NCBI RefSeq assembly: GCF_010672525.1
Contig: NZ_JAAHGH010000003.1
Span: 62,001 to 126,000 of the forward strand
Length of the DNA stretch: 64,000 nucleotides
Reading direction: 5' to 3'
Source: Okeania sp. SIO2B3
Lineage (GTDB): Bacteria; Cyanobacteriota; Cyanobacteriia; Cyanobacteriales; Microcoleaceae
This document shows, in pieces, positions 50,146-60,342 of the stretch. Position 1 is the first letter of the stretch, and each line of letters begins with the position of its first letter. A model generated the notes under the pieces. The model saw only the letters and a list, made by a program, of their open reading frames with translations, searched no databases and was not told the DNA's origin. A program made the position numbers and the translations under genes.

Positions 50146-50582
50146 CATAACTAACTATAGTTTTCAAGGTAGGTCTATTGGCTAGACAGCTAGGTTTTTA
50201 GAACAGTTAAATGCCTTGATCGCTTATGGCTATTTTGGAGTAAACATCAAGTCATCCTTTTAGGAGGAAGATTTATATCCAAATTATCAATTAGCCAGCT
50301 TATCAATAACCTTGATTATTTTCAGAGCTTTATATTAAGCTCCAATCTTTCTGCTAAAATTATCTTGGTTACTCTTACAGTTTATCGGTAAAACAACTAA
50401 ATACCTCTAATAAATGAGGCCCTGGTATTTTAGCAGTACTTATATTTAGATTAACAGGAGCAATTTGCTTGGAGTATTGCTCCTGAAATCAACTATTAAT
50501 CTTGAAAAGCTTTGAGATTAAAAGCTCTAATGCTTTATTGTTGTTTGAGCAACCCCATCAGCAATGAAGCTAACTTTTATTT
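50146..50582. other. Intergenic stretch, no gene seen
   Basis: AT-rich with a loose pair of AGCAATTTGCTTGGAGTATTGCTCCTG elements near 50460-50487. Nothing else stands out. Confidence 0.4.
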
Positions 50583-51071
50583 TTAGTAGAAACCTAAAGC
50601 TTCTTTAGTGCGACGTCCAACAATTCCATCTGGCCTTAAGCCATGATCACGTTGGAATGCTTTAACTGCATGCTTAGTCTTAGGCCCAAAATAGCCAGTT
50701 GCACGATGATGATGAAAATAGCCCATCATTCCTAGTTGGTGTTGCAACTTGGATACTTGATGTCCCCGACTACCATAGCTCAAATAATATCCACGACGGC
50801 GATGTCCCTTATAGGAAGCATGACGATAGCTGGGGCGATGATAACCTTTGCCATAATAGCGACCGCGACCATAACCACCACAAGGGTTCTTATGGTGACA
50901 TGCAGCAGCAGAATTAGCGGTCGCGCTAATAGCACCTAGAATAGTAGCAGCTGATAGAAGACCCATCATACCTAATGTAGATAACTTTTTCCAGTTAACT
51001 CCTTTAAAGGTAGGTTCAACTATAGAACTTTCTTCGGTGGTAGCTAGATGGGAATATGCTAGTGTTTCCAT
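50583..51071 (-). CDS. Secreted-type peptidoglycan-binding protein
   Basis: Product of 162 aa. N-terminal leader METLAYSHLATTEESSIVEP...NWKKLSTLGMMGLLSAATILG then ANSAAA. A His/Gly/Tyr/Arg-rich linker (GGYGRGRYYGKGYHRPSYRH) follows. The C-terminal 70 residues form a PG_binding_1 domain: SRGHQVSKLQHQLGMMGYF, TGYFGPKTKHAVKAFQRDHGLRPDGIVGRRTKEAL. So it probably binds cell-wall glycan outside the cytoplasmic membrane. A strong AGAGGAG ribosome-binding site precedes ATG 51071. The leader is shared with the next gene upstream, and the leader-plus-PG-binding arrangement is one I recall in other filamentous cyanobacteria. Confidence 0.85.
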   Translation of the reverse strand: METLAYSHLATTEESSIVEPTFKGVNWKKLSTLGMMGLLSAATILGAISATANSAAACHHKNPCGGYGRGRYYGKGYHRPSYRHASYKGHRRRGYYLSYGSRGHQVSKLQHQLGMMGYFHHHRATGYFGPKTKHAVKAFQRDHGLRPDGIVGRRTKEALGFY

Positions 51072-51350
51072 AACTCCTCTGATGAGTAATGTTTTACAAC
51101 TTTTTTTATAAGTGTCTTACCCACTTGCCTTATAGCATTTTGGGTTTCGTTTGAAGTGCGACACTCAAAAAAAGTAAATTTAATTTTGGTAGAACCTTAA
51201 TTTAGGCTATTAACAACTAAGGAAATCTTATAATTTCCCTAGTTGCATTACTAAGCTACCATGTTAGGTGGATTATTTATGCAGAATATTCAAAAAATTT
51301 TAAAAGTCCAAAACTTTAAGATAATTGAGGACTTTTAGACTATTAAAAAT

Positions 51351-51761
51351 TTAGTAGCAGTCACCACCGTAGCCACCATAGCCACCACCGTAACTACTGC
51401 CGTAGCGACCATAACCACCACGACGACCATAGCGACTGTAGCCACCATAGCTACCATAGGAACGGCTGTAGGAGCGGCTAACAACTTTTTTATAATAATG
51501 GCCTGAGCTACGACCATAGCTACCATAACGACCAGAACTACCGTAGCCACCATAGCCACCATAGCTACCGTACCTGCTACCACCATAGTAAGCAGAAGCA
51601 GAATCAGCAGTTACGTTCATTCCTACAGCTAAAGTAGCAGCGGATAATAAACCCATTGCTCCAACACTGGATAGCTTTTTGAAATCTACACAAGCAGTAA
51701 ACTCTTTGTTAGCAGAGTCTTCTTCGTTGAAAGCTAAATGGGAAAATGCTAATATTTCCAT
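51351..51761 (-). CDS. Gly/Tyr/Ser-rich secreted-type protein sharing the same leader
   Basis: Product of 136 aa. The leader MEILAFSHLAFNEEDSANKE...DFKKLSSVGAMGLLSAATLAVG then ADSASA aligns with that of the PG-binding protein. After it the protein is almost wholly low-complexity: YGGSRYGSYGGYGGYGSSGR and SYGGYSRYGRRGGYGRYG, ending GGDCY. No folded domain is visible. Such Gly-Tyr arrays occur in structural or adhesive extracellular proteins; a role in sheath or septal wall is inference. AGAGGAAT lies before ATG 51761. The tandem opposite-frame ORF at 51335 is a shadow. Confidence 0.75.
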   Translation of the reverse strand: MEILAFSHLAFNEEDSANKEFTACVDFKKLSSVGAMGLLSAATLAVGMNVTADSASAYYGGSRYGSYGGYGGYGSSGRYGSYGRSSGHYYKKVVSRSYSRSYGSYGGYSRYGRRGGYGRYGSSYGGGYGGYGGDCY

Positions 51762-52262
51762 GAATTCCTCTGTTTAGTTAAATTATATGAAATCCCGCAT
51801 AACAGGAACTTTCCTACATAACTGTTACATCTTTGATAGGCCTCTGAAGCTGGGCAATACGTAGGACGTAAAAGTTATTTCTGGGGTTTGCTAGATGCAC
51901 GAAGTATGCCAAAACTTTTGAGATAAGCTTTGATTTGGCATATCTACAATATCACAAAAAATACATTACTCAAGTCAAATTGTCAAAAAAAAATCCTGGC
52001 CTCTGCGTCAAATAGATTAGATAAATGGACTTTTTTGCTTGACCAAATTTGCCTAAGACTTGACTTATAGTAGAGCAGGCAAAAAAAAAGACGTTGCATT
52101 TTTAATCAAAAAACCTCTAAAAGCAATTAATATCAACTTTTGAGTTGATTTACAATTTGATACATAGCGCCCAAAATTTACCATGTTCTACTTAAAATGG
52201 TTTTATCATGGCTAAACAACTAAAAGCAAGTTTTTTTATAATTAATATAGAAATCTCATATT
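51762..52262. other. Intergenic region before the ABC exporter
   Basis: No repeat family or gene seen. It holds the divergent promoter regions of the Gly/Tyr-rich gene and the exporter. Confidence 0.4.
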
Positions 52263-54014
52263 TTGAAACATAATATTAAGTTTGATTTCTTGAAACCTAG
52301 ATCCAATTATTGGAAGCTCTTACCCTATATCTATGACCATTGGCCTACCATTGTCAAAGCATTAGGTTGTACGTTGGCTTTTACAATTTTCTGGCCTATT
52401 TTAGCATGGCTATTGGGTGAAATGGCAGGTCATATTGGTAGGGGAGATGTAGGAGCGATCGCTCAACTTGCAGGTCTTGCAGCTATTATTTTCCTCGTCA
52501 AAGGAACTGTACAGTATGGTCAAGATACCCTAATGGCAAAAGCTGCTTTTACTATTGCTCTAGACTTGCGGAAGGAGGTTTATTCTCATTTACAAAGACT
52601 CAATATTAGTTACTTTGAAAAGTCAAAAACAGGAGACCTTTCTTATCGATTGACAGAAGATATTGACCGTACTGGAGAGGTTGTCAATAAATTTTTTCAC
52701 CAATTTGTTCCTTGTATTTTACAGTTGGTAGTTGTGCTGGGTTACATGACTTATCTCAACTGGCAATTAACTGTTGCGACTTTGGTAGTTGCACCGCTAA
52801 TGGCATTGTTAATAGGTTGGTTTGGAGAATTATTACTTTCTTTTTCGCACCAAAGTCAAAATCGAATTTCTAATTTATCAGCTTTAATAACAGAGGTATT
52901 TAGTGGTATTAGAATAGTACAAGCATTTGCTGCTGAGGAATATCAAATTGCTATATTTTCTGTGGAAGCTGAACAAAATCGACAAGCAAAATACATGGCA
53001 GAAAAAGTCAAAGCGCTCCAGTTTGTAGTAGTCGGTTTTTTAGAGGCAATGAGTGTAGCTTTTTTGTTTTTTTTGGGGGCGTGGCAAATATCTGAAGGAA
53101 ACTTATCTGGAGAAGGTTTTATTAGTTATTTAACAGGTGTGGCGTTGTTAATCGATCCGATTTCTTTAACAACAAGTAATTATAGTGAGTTTAAACAAGG
53201 AGAAGCATCCTGTGACCGGATTTTTGAACTTTTAAATATTCAACCTCAAGTTATAGAAAAATCAGATGCTATTGCTCTTCCTCCAGTAGTGGGAAAGGTA
53301 GAATATAAAAATGTATGTTTTGATTATCAGCCAGAAAAAAAGGTTTTAAAGAATCTAAATTTATTAGTAAATTCAGGAGAAATAATTGCTCTGGTAGGAG
53401 CTTCTGGAGCAGGTAAAACTACATTGGCAAATTTGTTACCTAGATTTTATGATGTTCAGTCAGGGGAAATATTAATTGATGATATAAATATCAAGGATGT
53501 TACTCTTACAAGTCTCAGAAGACAAATTGGAATTGTACCTCAAGAAGTAATTTTATTTTCAGGAACTATCTCCCAAAATATTGCTTTTGGTCAGCTAGAT
53601 TATAATATTGATGCAGTAAAAAAGGCGGCTAAAGTTGCTAATGCTCATCAGTTTATTTCTAAGCTGCCAAAAGGTTATCAAACTTGGGTAGGAGAAAGGG
53701 GTGTTAATTTATCTGGAGGGCAAAGACAAAGAATAGCTATCGCTCGTGCAATACTAGAAAATCCGAAGATATTAATATTAGATGAAGCGACTTCTTCTCT
53801 TGACTCTGAATCTGAATTTTTAGTACAAGAAGCGTTGGAAAGATTGATGCAAGGAAGAACGGTATTTATTATTGCCCATAGACTAGCTACTGTACGTCGT
53901 GCTAATCGGATTTTGGTTATGGAAAATGGTGAAATATTAGAATCAGGAACTCACACAGAATTATTAGAAAAAGGTACGCTTTACGCTCGTTTTTATCAGC
54001 AACAATTTAGTTAA
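52263..54014 (+). CDS. ABC exporter, fused permease-ATPase half transporter
   Basis: Homodimeric exporter of 583 aa. The TM domain has six helices over about 30-320 (for example FTIFWPILAWLL and LTVATLVVAPLMALLIGWF). The ATPase half carries Walker A GASGAGKTT, Q-loop IVPQE, signature LSGGQRQRIAIARAIL, Walker B ILILDEATSSLDS and the switch His in IIAHRLATV. The form is MsbA/HepA-like; substrates of such proteins are lipids, polysaccharide precursors or peptides. The substrate here is unknown. The start is TTG 52263 (TTGAAACAT); no in-frame ATG occurs before the first helix. It points away from the two leader-bearing genes, so co-function is not shown. Confidence 0.93.
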   Translation: MKHNIKFDFLKPRSNYWKLLPYIYDHWPTIVKALGCTLAFTIFWPILAWLLGEMAGHIGRGDVGAIAQLAGLAAIIFLVKGTVQYGQDTLMAKAAFTIALDLRKEVYSHLQRLNISYFEKSKTGDLSYRLTEDIDRTGEVVNKFFHQFVPCILQLVVVLGYMTYLNWQLTVATLVVAPLMALLIGWFGELLLSFSHQSQNRISNLSALITEVFSGIRIVQAFAAEEYQIAIFSVEAEQNRQAKYMAEKVKALQFVVVGFLEAMSVAFLFFLGAWQISEGNLSGEGFISYLTGVALLIDPISLTTSNYSEFKQGEASCDRIFELLNIQPQVIEKSDAIALPPVVGKVEYKNVCFDYQPEKKVLKNLNLLVNSGEIIALVGASGAGKTTLANLLPRFYDVQSGEILIDDINIKDVTLTSLRRQIGIVPQEVILFSGTISQNIAFGQLDYNIDAVKKAAKVANAHQFISKLPKGYQTWVGERGVNLSGGQRQRIAIARAILENPKILILDEATSSLDSESEFLVQEALERLMQGRTVFIIAHRLATVRRANRILVMENGEILESGTHTELLEKGTLYARFYQQQFS

Positions 54015-54121
54015 TATAGTCATTTCAAATAAGGATGAAACACTTTTTTGGCTGAAACCCTTTCCAGGAAAGAAACACTCGTCCCAGTCTTATTCAGAAT
54101 GACTATATCTTGTAATTATTT

Positions 54122-54349
54122 AGGGTTTGCTGATTAAATATCAAAGCATTGACTGATATTGGTTTTAGTATTTTTTTGTCTAAAAAAGTTCCAGCTTTTC
54201 AGCTCTTTGAGCTGCATAAAGCTAGTATTTTGGGACAATTATGGCAGAAAAATCACTCTTAAAATTTTTCCGACTATCTTCTCTATAATTCCCATTTCTC
54301 CAGTATAGCTGTCTCCTACCCCTACTAAAATAATTTTTCAGCAAGCCCT
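54122..54349. repeat. MITE-A copy (228 bp)
   Basis: AGGGTTTGCTGATTAAATATC to TTTTCAGCAAGCCCT with ATTT on both sides (54118-54121, 54350-54353), an independent target sequence that confirms the 4-bp duplication. Confidence 0.85.
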
Positions 54350-54502
54350 ATTTAGCCGTCAGCTAGCCTTCTGGGTGCTCAATAATAATAATTAATAATT
54401 ACCTATTTATTTCTAAGAAGAGGATTGACTAAACGGATTTTTTTATCCATGAATGGAGAGAGTTTATACCTTGATTTTTCCGGAACTTTGTTATCAGTAA
54501 TT

Positions 54503-54735
54503 AGGGCTTACCGATCTAATCTAAAAGTATTTACAGATCAAGGTAAGTGCCTTTTTGGACTCGAAAAAAATGCCTGGTTTTCAGCTCTTCATGCTCAAAA
54601 AGTTAGTATTTTAGACTTATAGTTGGGCAGAAAAATCATTCTTACAAAATTTATATCCTACCTCCTCGCTCATTCTTTTTTACCTAGTATAACTGTCTCC
54701 TACCCTTACCCATAAGACTTTTGAGCGCAAACCCT
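54503..54735. repeat. MITE-A copy (233 bp)
   Basis: AGGGCTTACCGATCTAATC to TTTTGAGCGCAAACCCT, AATT on both sides. It sits at the edge of a Repeat-B copy. Confidence 0.8.
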
Positions 54736-55197
54736 AATTAGCTTCATACAAAATGAACTTATAAGGCAGTATTGAAAAATAATATATGTTTGTATTTTTT
54801 ACTGAAAAATATTTTGGAGTTGCAAATATTGTCTACTTCAGCAGGGAGATAAAAAATGACTCGCTTGTTTTAATAAATGTAAAGAAATGAAATTCTTTAG
54901 TGGCAGCTTTAATCTACTTGCGTTAAATTTAGGTTATAGGGTAGGAGTAAGTATTAGGTCGATGCCTTTTACTTTCAAGTTTAAAGTGAAAAAGCATTTC
55001 CTGACGGAATGCTCCGCAAACAGATACCTAATTGCAAAAATTTTTCGGCTGATAGTTGATAGCTAGTTAAAGCTAATAAAACTTAATACTTAGAAATAGA
55101 CGAATTAATCTGAGTAGGCCAATTTCTTTGGGAAAGATATATGGGTTTGTACCCTTCAATTAAATTAATAGGGAAAAATCAAGGAAATAGAGGAATC

Positions 55198-55336
55198 ATA
55201 ATTACCGAAAAATTGTGGTTTAAAGCCTCCCCTTTTAAGGGGATAATAAATAAAATTTTTCATGATTAGTCAATCCTCTTATTTTCAAGAAGAGGTAATT
55301 ATTAATTATTAATTATTCATTATTCATTGTTGAATG
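55198..55336 (+). repeat. Repeat-B copy adjoining the SpoIIAA-like gene
   Basis: Almost identical to 22890-23035. It supplies the TTG and upstream codons of the track ORF at 55327, which therefore overstates the gene. Confidence 0.8.
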
Positions 55337-55419
55337 CATCAATGGATAAAAAATCTGGGGAAGTTCTACCAAAAAATATCAGATTAAAATTAGAAGTATC
55401 TCAGAAGGAGAAAAATACT

Positions 55420-55812
55420 ATGATGGAAATTATACCTCTAGCAAATAAGAACATCATTGGTCTTAGTATTGATGGCAAAATTGAAACAAGAGACATTGAA
55501 GAAATGAAAAATTTAGTGGAGGAAAGATTAAAATCTCAACCTAAATTACGAGTTTATGTTGAAGTTAAAAGTTTTCAAGGAATATCTGTGGAGGCTTTAT
55601 GGGAAGATTTAAAATTTGGTCTAGGACATCTGAAATATTTTGATAAAAAAGCAGTTGTATGTGACGCAGCTTGGGTAAATAAATTGACTATTGCTGGTAA
55701 TAAAATTTTTAGTAATATGACCCATATAGAGGCAAAATGTTTTTCCTGGTCAGAAAAAGACCAGGCTTTAGAATGGATAATAACTGACACTCCATGGACT
55801 CAAGTCGCGTAG
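55420..55812 (+). CDS. SpoIIAA-like (STAS-type) protein
   Basis: Product of 130 aa from ATG 55420, chosen because AGAAGGAG lies 8 bp upstream; the track start 55327 is a TTG in a repeat. Sequence: MMEIIPLANKNIIGLSIDGKIETRDIEEMK, then LRVYVEVKSFQGISVEALWEDLKFGLGHLKYFDKKAVVCDAAWVNKL and a C-terminal EAKCFSWSEKDQALEWI. This is the SpoIIAA-like family, often found in single-gene contexts in many bacteria; the fold binds lipids or protein partners in related proteins, but the role is unknown. A clear terminator follows. Confidence 0.85.
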   Translation: MMEIIPLANKNIIGLSIDGKIETRDIEEMKNLVEERLKSQPKLRVYVEVKSFQGISVEALWEDLKFGLGHLKYFDKKAVVCDAAWVNKLTIAGNKIFSNMTHIEAKCFSWSEKDQALEWIITDTPWTQVA

Positions 55813-55864
55813 ATTCTGTTTTCTCCGTGACATGAAAAACGTCAACATTGGGAAGCAAAAATTG

Positions 55865-55900
55865 TTAAGACAGGTGAATTTATCCCCTGTCTTAATTTTT
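55865..55900 (+). terminator. Rho-independent terminator of the SpoIIAA-like gene
   Basis: Stem TTAAGACAGG / CCTGTCTTAA (10 bp) with an 11-base loop, followed by TTTTT. It lies 52 bp past the stop. Confidence 0.85.
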
Positions 55901-56557
55901 CATCAGTTTACTGAAAAATTATGCCAAATTTTGTCAAAGTTAGGAATAGAGTAATTGTCAAACAAAAAAATTAGACTAAAATCTGGGTCAGGTATTTAGT
56001 AATTTAAGTTCTTCTTGAGAGACAGAATATTAAGGGTTAAAAATTTTCCTAGTTGATAGTACTTTTCAATTTAATTAAATAAATAACGTCTGCCCTCTAA
56101 TTTCTACCTCTCTCCTTTAAGCAAGAGTATCTTTGGTCTACCTAAATGAAAATTTCTAGAATTCATAATTCTATTTATTCACAGCTAATATAAAAATTAA
56201 GGAAACTCTGATAGAACAACTATATAATTTTAATTAATCTAATTGTAAAATAAAAGGACTTATGTAATACAACCTATAGTCATCATTGCCACCTATGGGG
56301 AAGCAATCTCAAATCCTAGTTTTTCCCATCTCATGCGTAAGTTCCGATATAAATAGTTTCAACAATGTCAAAGATATAGCTAAGAAAGAATGGGTTAGGA
56401 CAATTACTGATGATAAATCTTTAGACTAGGAAATGTTTTTCCAACTTTTCCCTCCTCCCTATTCCCTGCTATATAAAATTAAAACTTGAAAATAGCTAAT
56501 CACCTAACAGTTAGGTAATAGAATTTCTAGCTTTTGACAAAATTGTAGTTAATAATT
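55901..56557. other. Non-coding stretch
   Basis: No gene or recognised repeat family apart from an AGGACTTATGTAATACAACC tract near 56256. Confidence 0.4.
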
Positions 56558-56804
56558 AGGGTTTGCGTATGGAAAGTCTTTTTGCTGAGGTAGGAGACAG
56601 GAGACAGCTATACTGGAGACAGGAGAAATGGGAATGAGCAAGGAGGTAGGAGTAAGAATTCTAAGAATGATTTTTCTACCCAACTATGAGGCTAAAATAC
56701 TAGCTTTTTGAGCAAAATCAACTGAAACAGGGGCACTGCAATTCGACCCTAAAAATGCTCAAACCTTTATATATTAATACTTTTATAATTAATCAGCAAG
56801 CCCT
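56558..56804. repeat. MITE-A copy (247 bp)
   Basis: AGGGTTTGCGTATGGAAAG to AATTAATCAGCAAGCCCT with AATT both sides. It ends 14 bp from the stop of the AEC transporter gene. Confidence 0.85.
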
Positions 56805-56817
56805 AATTCTCTTAAAA

Positions 56818-57726
56818 TTAAGATGTTGCACCAATCGCCCACAATACTAAAGGCAAAGTTAAAAAAGACAACAATGTTGATACCACAACAACTCTAGAAG
56901 TTCGTGGTGCATCACCACCAAATTCATTAACTATTAAAAAAGAAACTAAAGCACTTGGCATTGCACTTTCTAAGACTAACACTTGTAAATCAAGCATTTC
57001 TAAACTCATAAATTTACCAATTAAATAAGCAACGATCCCTCCTCCCAATAAACGCATCAAACTAGCACCCACTTCATAATTACTAGGTTGAAAACGATTA
57101 TTAGCTATTTGTATTCCCATTAATAACAAAGAAATTGGAATTGCAGCTTCTCTCAAAAGATGTAAACCATCATCAAGTTTTAGAGGTAGTTGAATATCAA
57201 ATGAATTTAAAATTAAACCCAAAATCATTCCCCAAATTATGGGTAATTTGAGAGTAAAAATAATAGAAGACCAAACACCTCCTCCTCTGAGAATTGCAGG
57301 CATTGTACCTAGCACGATTAGATTAAAGGATATTAAATATATTACCGCCCTTTCTAACCCAGCTTCTCCTAATGCAAATAAAGTTACAGAAAGACCCATA
57401 TTTCCAGCGTTTGGTAAAGCTGTTGTAGCTACTAAACTTTTTTGTATAGCCACAGAAAAACCTAATTTCCATCCTATTGCCCAAGTTATTAAACAGAGTA
57501 AAATATAAGTTAGCCCAAAGGCTACAAACATTTCAATTGCTTCTTCAATACTAATAGTAGTTCGATACATTATATCTGTTAGTAATGCCGGAAATAACAC
57601 ATATAAAGCTAGTTTGGAAAGTGTCGGTTCATCAATGGAAAATTTTTTGGCAAATATAAAACCAATTAAAACAATACATCCCACTGGAAAAACGGCAGAT
57701 ACAACCGAAAATAAAATCTCAATCAT
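56818..57726 (-). CDS. AEC-family transporter (Mem_trans)
   Basis: Integral membrane permease of 302 aa with about ten helices in two five-helix halves. The first half opens FSVVSAVFPVGCIVLIGFIFAKKFSIDEPTLSKLALYVLFPALLTD, the usual start of the auxin-efflux-carrier family. A cross-over motif is seen at ALPNAGNMGLSV (about 102-113). The second half has LREAAIPISLLLMGIQIA and ESAMPSALVSFLIVNEFGGD. Bacterial members export small organic or amino acids; the substrate is unknown. Monocistronic. Confidence 0.9.
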   Translation of the reverse strand: MIEILFSVVSAVFPVGCIVLIGFIFAKKFSIDEPTLSKLALYVLFPALLTDIMYRTTISIEEAIEMFVAFGLTYILLCLITWAIGWKLGFSVAIQKSLVATTALPNAGNMGLSVTLFALGEAGLERAVIYLISFNLIVLGTMPAILRGGGVWSSIIFTLKLPIIWGMILGLILNSFDIQLPLKLDDGLHLLREAAIPISLLLMGIQIANNRFQPSNYEVGASLMRLLGGGIVAYLIGKFMSLEMLDLQVLVLESAMPSALVSFLIVNEFGGDAPRTSRVVVVSTLLSFLTLPLVLWAIGATS

Positions 57727-57756
57727 AGTTGAAAAAAATCTGAGTCAATCATTTTA

Positions 57757-57930
57757 CCAAATAATTAATAATTAAATAATTCTGGTTTAAAGTCTCCTCT
57801 TTTAAGGAAAAAAAACGGTCAAGGGGTAGCGATGTCTCCTCGGCATATCCAATCGACCAAGAGAAGAAATAATATTTCCTGATATTCAATTCCGTAAAGG
57901 TTTTAACCAGAGGTAGTTATCAATTAATGA
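57757..57930 (-). repeat. Repeat-B variant upstream of the AEC gene
   Basis: AATAATTAATAATTAAATAATTCTGG, CTCCTCTTTTAAGGA, GGTTTTAACCAGAGG. Same long form as 22442-22660 and 35870-36030 (AGAGAAGAAATAATATTTCC interior). Confidence 0.7.
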
Positions 57931-57950
57931 AAAAATTATTTTCCTGATAT

Positions 57951-59246
57951 TTATTGGTTCTTAATTTCTATAGCTACTTTTTGCACTTCACTAAAAACTC
58001 GCATTAAATTTCCACCCCAAATTTTTTGAATATCCTCTTCAGGATATCCCCGTGCTACTAATTCTTTTGTAATATTTGGCATTTCTGAAACATCATTCAT
58101 TCTTCTAACTCCACCACCACCATCTAAATCTGAACCAATGCCAACATGATTGATACCCATAACTTTTACCATATAATCTATATGGTCTACTACATCAGCA
58201 ACATTAGGTTTATTTTTGGGATATTTATCATTAATTAGATCGCATTTTTCTCTAAATTTTTCTCTTTCTACTTGACTCAGTTTTCCCTGCCAATAAGCAG
58301 TTCTTTCTTTGGCAATTGCTTTCATAGCTTTTTCTCTTTCTGGTGCTTGAGGTAGTTTTTTGATATAAGTATCAAAAATACAAACTTGTACCACTCCACC
58401 ATTCTCTTTAACAGCTTTTAGCATTTCATCACTCATATTTCGAGGATTGTTTTCTAGCGATCTAGCACTAGAATTAGAGGCAATTATTGGTGCTTTTGTT
58501 AACTTAATTACATCCCAAAATGTATCATCATGGACGTGATAAATGTCAACCATAATACCCAAACGATTCATTTCTTTGACAACTTTTTATCCCAAATTAC
58601 TTAACCCATTCCATTCTTGTTTTTCATCGGTAGAAGAATCGGCTAGTTCATTATTTTTGGAATGAGTTATTATTATATATCTAATACCTTGGTCGTAGAA
58701 AAATTTAACATTACTAATATCTTTACCAATAGGATAGCCATTTTCAATACCCATAAATATCGCTATTTTACCCATTTTATCCAGGCGTTCAGCATCCTCT
58801 GGATTTAAGGCAATTTCAACTTTTTCTGAATTTTCTTCTGCCATCTTTTTTGTTATTTCAATCATTTTAATGGCTTTTGCTTTTGCCTGTTCGTGCCCTT
58901 GACGATCGCGTTCTCTTTGAGGAGTAAATATTGACATAAAGACAGCATCTAATCCACCTTCTTGCATCCTAACAATGTCCCATTGACCACTTCCTAGTTT
59001 TCCTGGTAGATGTCTAATATTAGGTTGAAAATCAGGATTTAAAAATTGACGATAAGGCCAATCAATATGGCTGTCAATTGTTAAAACTTTTTCGTGTATT
59101 TCTTCAGGAGTTAATACTTTTTGTTGCTGCTCTTGAGTTGCTTCAGGAGATGGTGGTAATTTTTTGTTAGAGATAGTACATCCATGTACTGTTAAAGAAA
59201 GTAGAATTATTGACAATGATAAGACTGGATTTTTTGATAAATTCAT
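57951..59246 (-). pseudogene. Membrane dipeptidase (M19) lipoprotein, nonsense-broken
   Basis: Zinc dipeptidase of the renal-dipeptidase family, here split. The first ORF (58587-59246) has a lipobox leader (LSLTVHGCT), ILTIDSHIDWP-like metal site (VLTIDSHIDWPYR) and metal-bridging Glu in IFMGIENGYP. It ends NGLSNLG-TAA. The same frame resumes at once with KVVKEMNRLGIMVDIYHVHDD and the C-terminal half (57951-58571, INHVGIGSDLDGGGGV). So one AAA or GAA to TAA change separates them. A second lesion: the family has IASHSSAR, but this reads IASNSSAR, replacing a zinc-ligand His by Asn. Two independent hits favour a decaying gene. Confidence 0.85.
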
Positions 59247-59978
59247 CTAGATTACACCTCAAAATTAGTATCACAAAAGGGTAGGATTCAATAATTAATA
59301 ATTAATAATTAGGGTTTGCTTATGGAAGTCTTTTGGTAGGGGTAGGAGTTAACCCACCCGCGGGCATCTCCCAGGAGGGGAAGTCAGGATAAATGGGAAT
59401 TATAGAGGAGATAGTCGGAAAAATTATCCCTTGATTTTTCTGCCATAATCGTTCCAAAATACTAGATTTTTGATCTTTTTTCACCGAAAAGCTGACACTT
59501 TTTTAGACCAAAAAATACTATTCAGCTATTAACACTCAGCTATCAGCAATGTGAGTAATAGACATCTCTATAAAAGAGGGAACAGGTAATACCATTTCTC
59601 TGTAAAAATGCGCTTAATAATTGTTGCTCAGACCTTATTAAACTGACTATTTTCATCTTTATATTAAGTAAAAATTCATGGATAAATGGTATAACAGGGA
59701 GAAATAATTGATAATTTATGGATAATAATTGATTTTATTTGGAATTTCTACCCGATTTATAATCAATAATTACTTCTAAGAGCTGATAATAGACATCGTA
59801 AGCATTTCCTGTGGACTGCTGCGCAAACAGCATTCAGCAGCCAGTTTATCAGCTCTTGATAAACATCTACTATTTTCCGCTACAGAATTGCATGAATTGA
59901 ACTCAAACTCGTCGTTCTTGTGGTTAATTCTCTGATGAAAAATGTAATTGTTAATTATTAATTATTAATTGTTGAATC
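59247..59978. other. Non-coding stretch with a truncated MITE-A and SDR
   Basis: A MITE-A left end AGGGTTTGCTTATGGAAGTC starts at 59311 with the family interior to about 59515, then stops in CAGCTATTAACACTCAGC repeats. An SDR (TTTCCTGTGGACTGCTGCGC) is at 59804-59830. Confidence 0.65.
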
Positions 59979-60233
59979 TTACTCATCTTCTGGTTTCAGA
60001 GATCGTACAGTTTCTTGAATTGACCCTATAAAAAATCCCATAATTGCACCTATTGTTGCATAAGTACGAGGTGCTTTTGCACTGCTATAACCTTTATCTA
60101 TTCTCGTAAAATTACAACATTGATAACGACTTTTACTCATCTCGGCAGCAGCTAATCCAATTACTGAACCGATTAAAGCCATCATCAAGCCAGAAAATAT
60201 TACTAGCTTTAAATTAATTGTTTTTTCTTCCAT
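59979..60233 (-). CDS. Small two-TM protein
   Basis: 84 aa from ATG 60233, chosen because GGAGG lies 10 bp upstream; the track start (60239) is a TTG two codons earlier. Two glycine-rich helices (LVIFSGLMMALIGSVIGLAAAEM and ATIGAIMGFFIGSI) flank a short basic loop with paired Cys (YQCCNFTR). Unknown function. It precedes the GUN4-domain gene's end by 110 bp in the same direction, so a joint transcript is possible. Confidence 0.65.
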   Translation of the reverse strand: MEEKTINLKLVIFSGLMMALIGSVIGLAAAEMSKSRYQCCNFTRIDKGYSSAKAPRTYATIGAIMGFFIGSIQETVRSLKPEDE

Positions 60234-60342
60234 TACCAATTAACCTCCATAATTGGAATTAAAATAAAATTATTTATATATTTTTTTTCTAGCATAATTT
60301 TGACTATTTTCAACTATTAACAGTAAAAAAATTCATAAAAAT

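Larger units (their letters stand above)
54015..55419. other. Repeat-filled intergenic region
   Basis: Contains two MITE-A copies, two Repeat-B copies (about 54375-54490 and 55198-55336) and an SDR TTTCCTGACGGAATGCTCCGCAAAC at 54997-55022. The 65-aa ORF at 54425 runs through a Repeat-B edge and a MITE and is rejected. Confidence 0.65.

Noticed and set aside
54425-54622. 65-aa ORF
   Set aside because: It spans a Repeat-B edge and the left part of a MITE-A copy.
55327-55419. N-terminal 31 residues of the SpoIIAA-like track ORF
   Set aside because: TTG start inside Repeat-B; a strong ribosome-binding site precedes ATG 55420.
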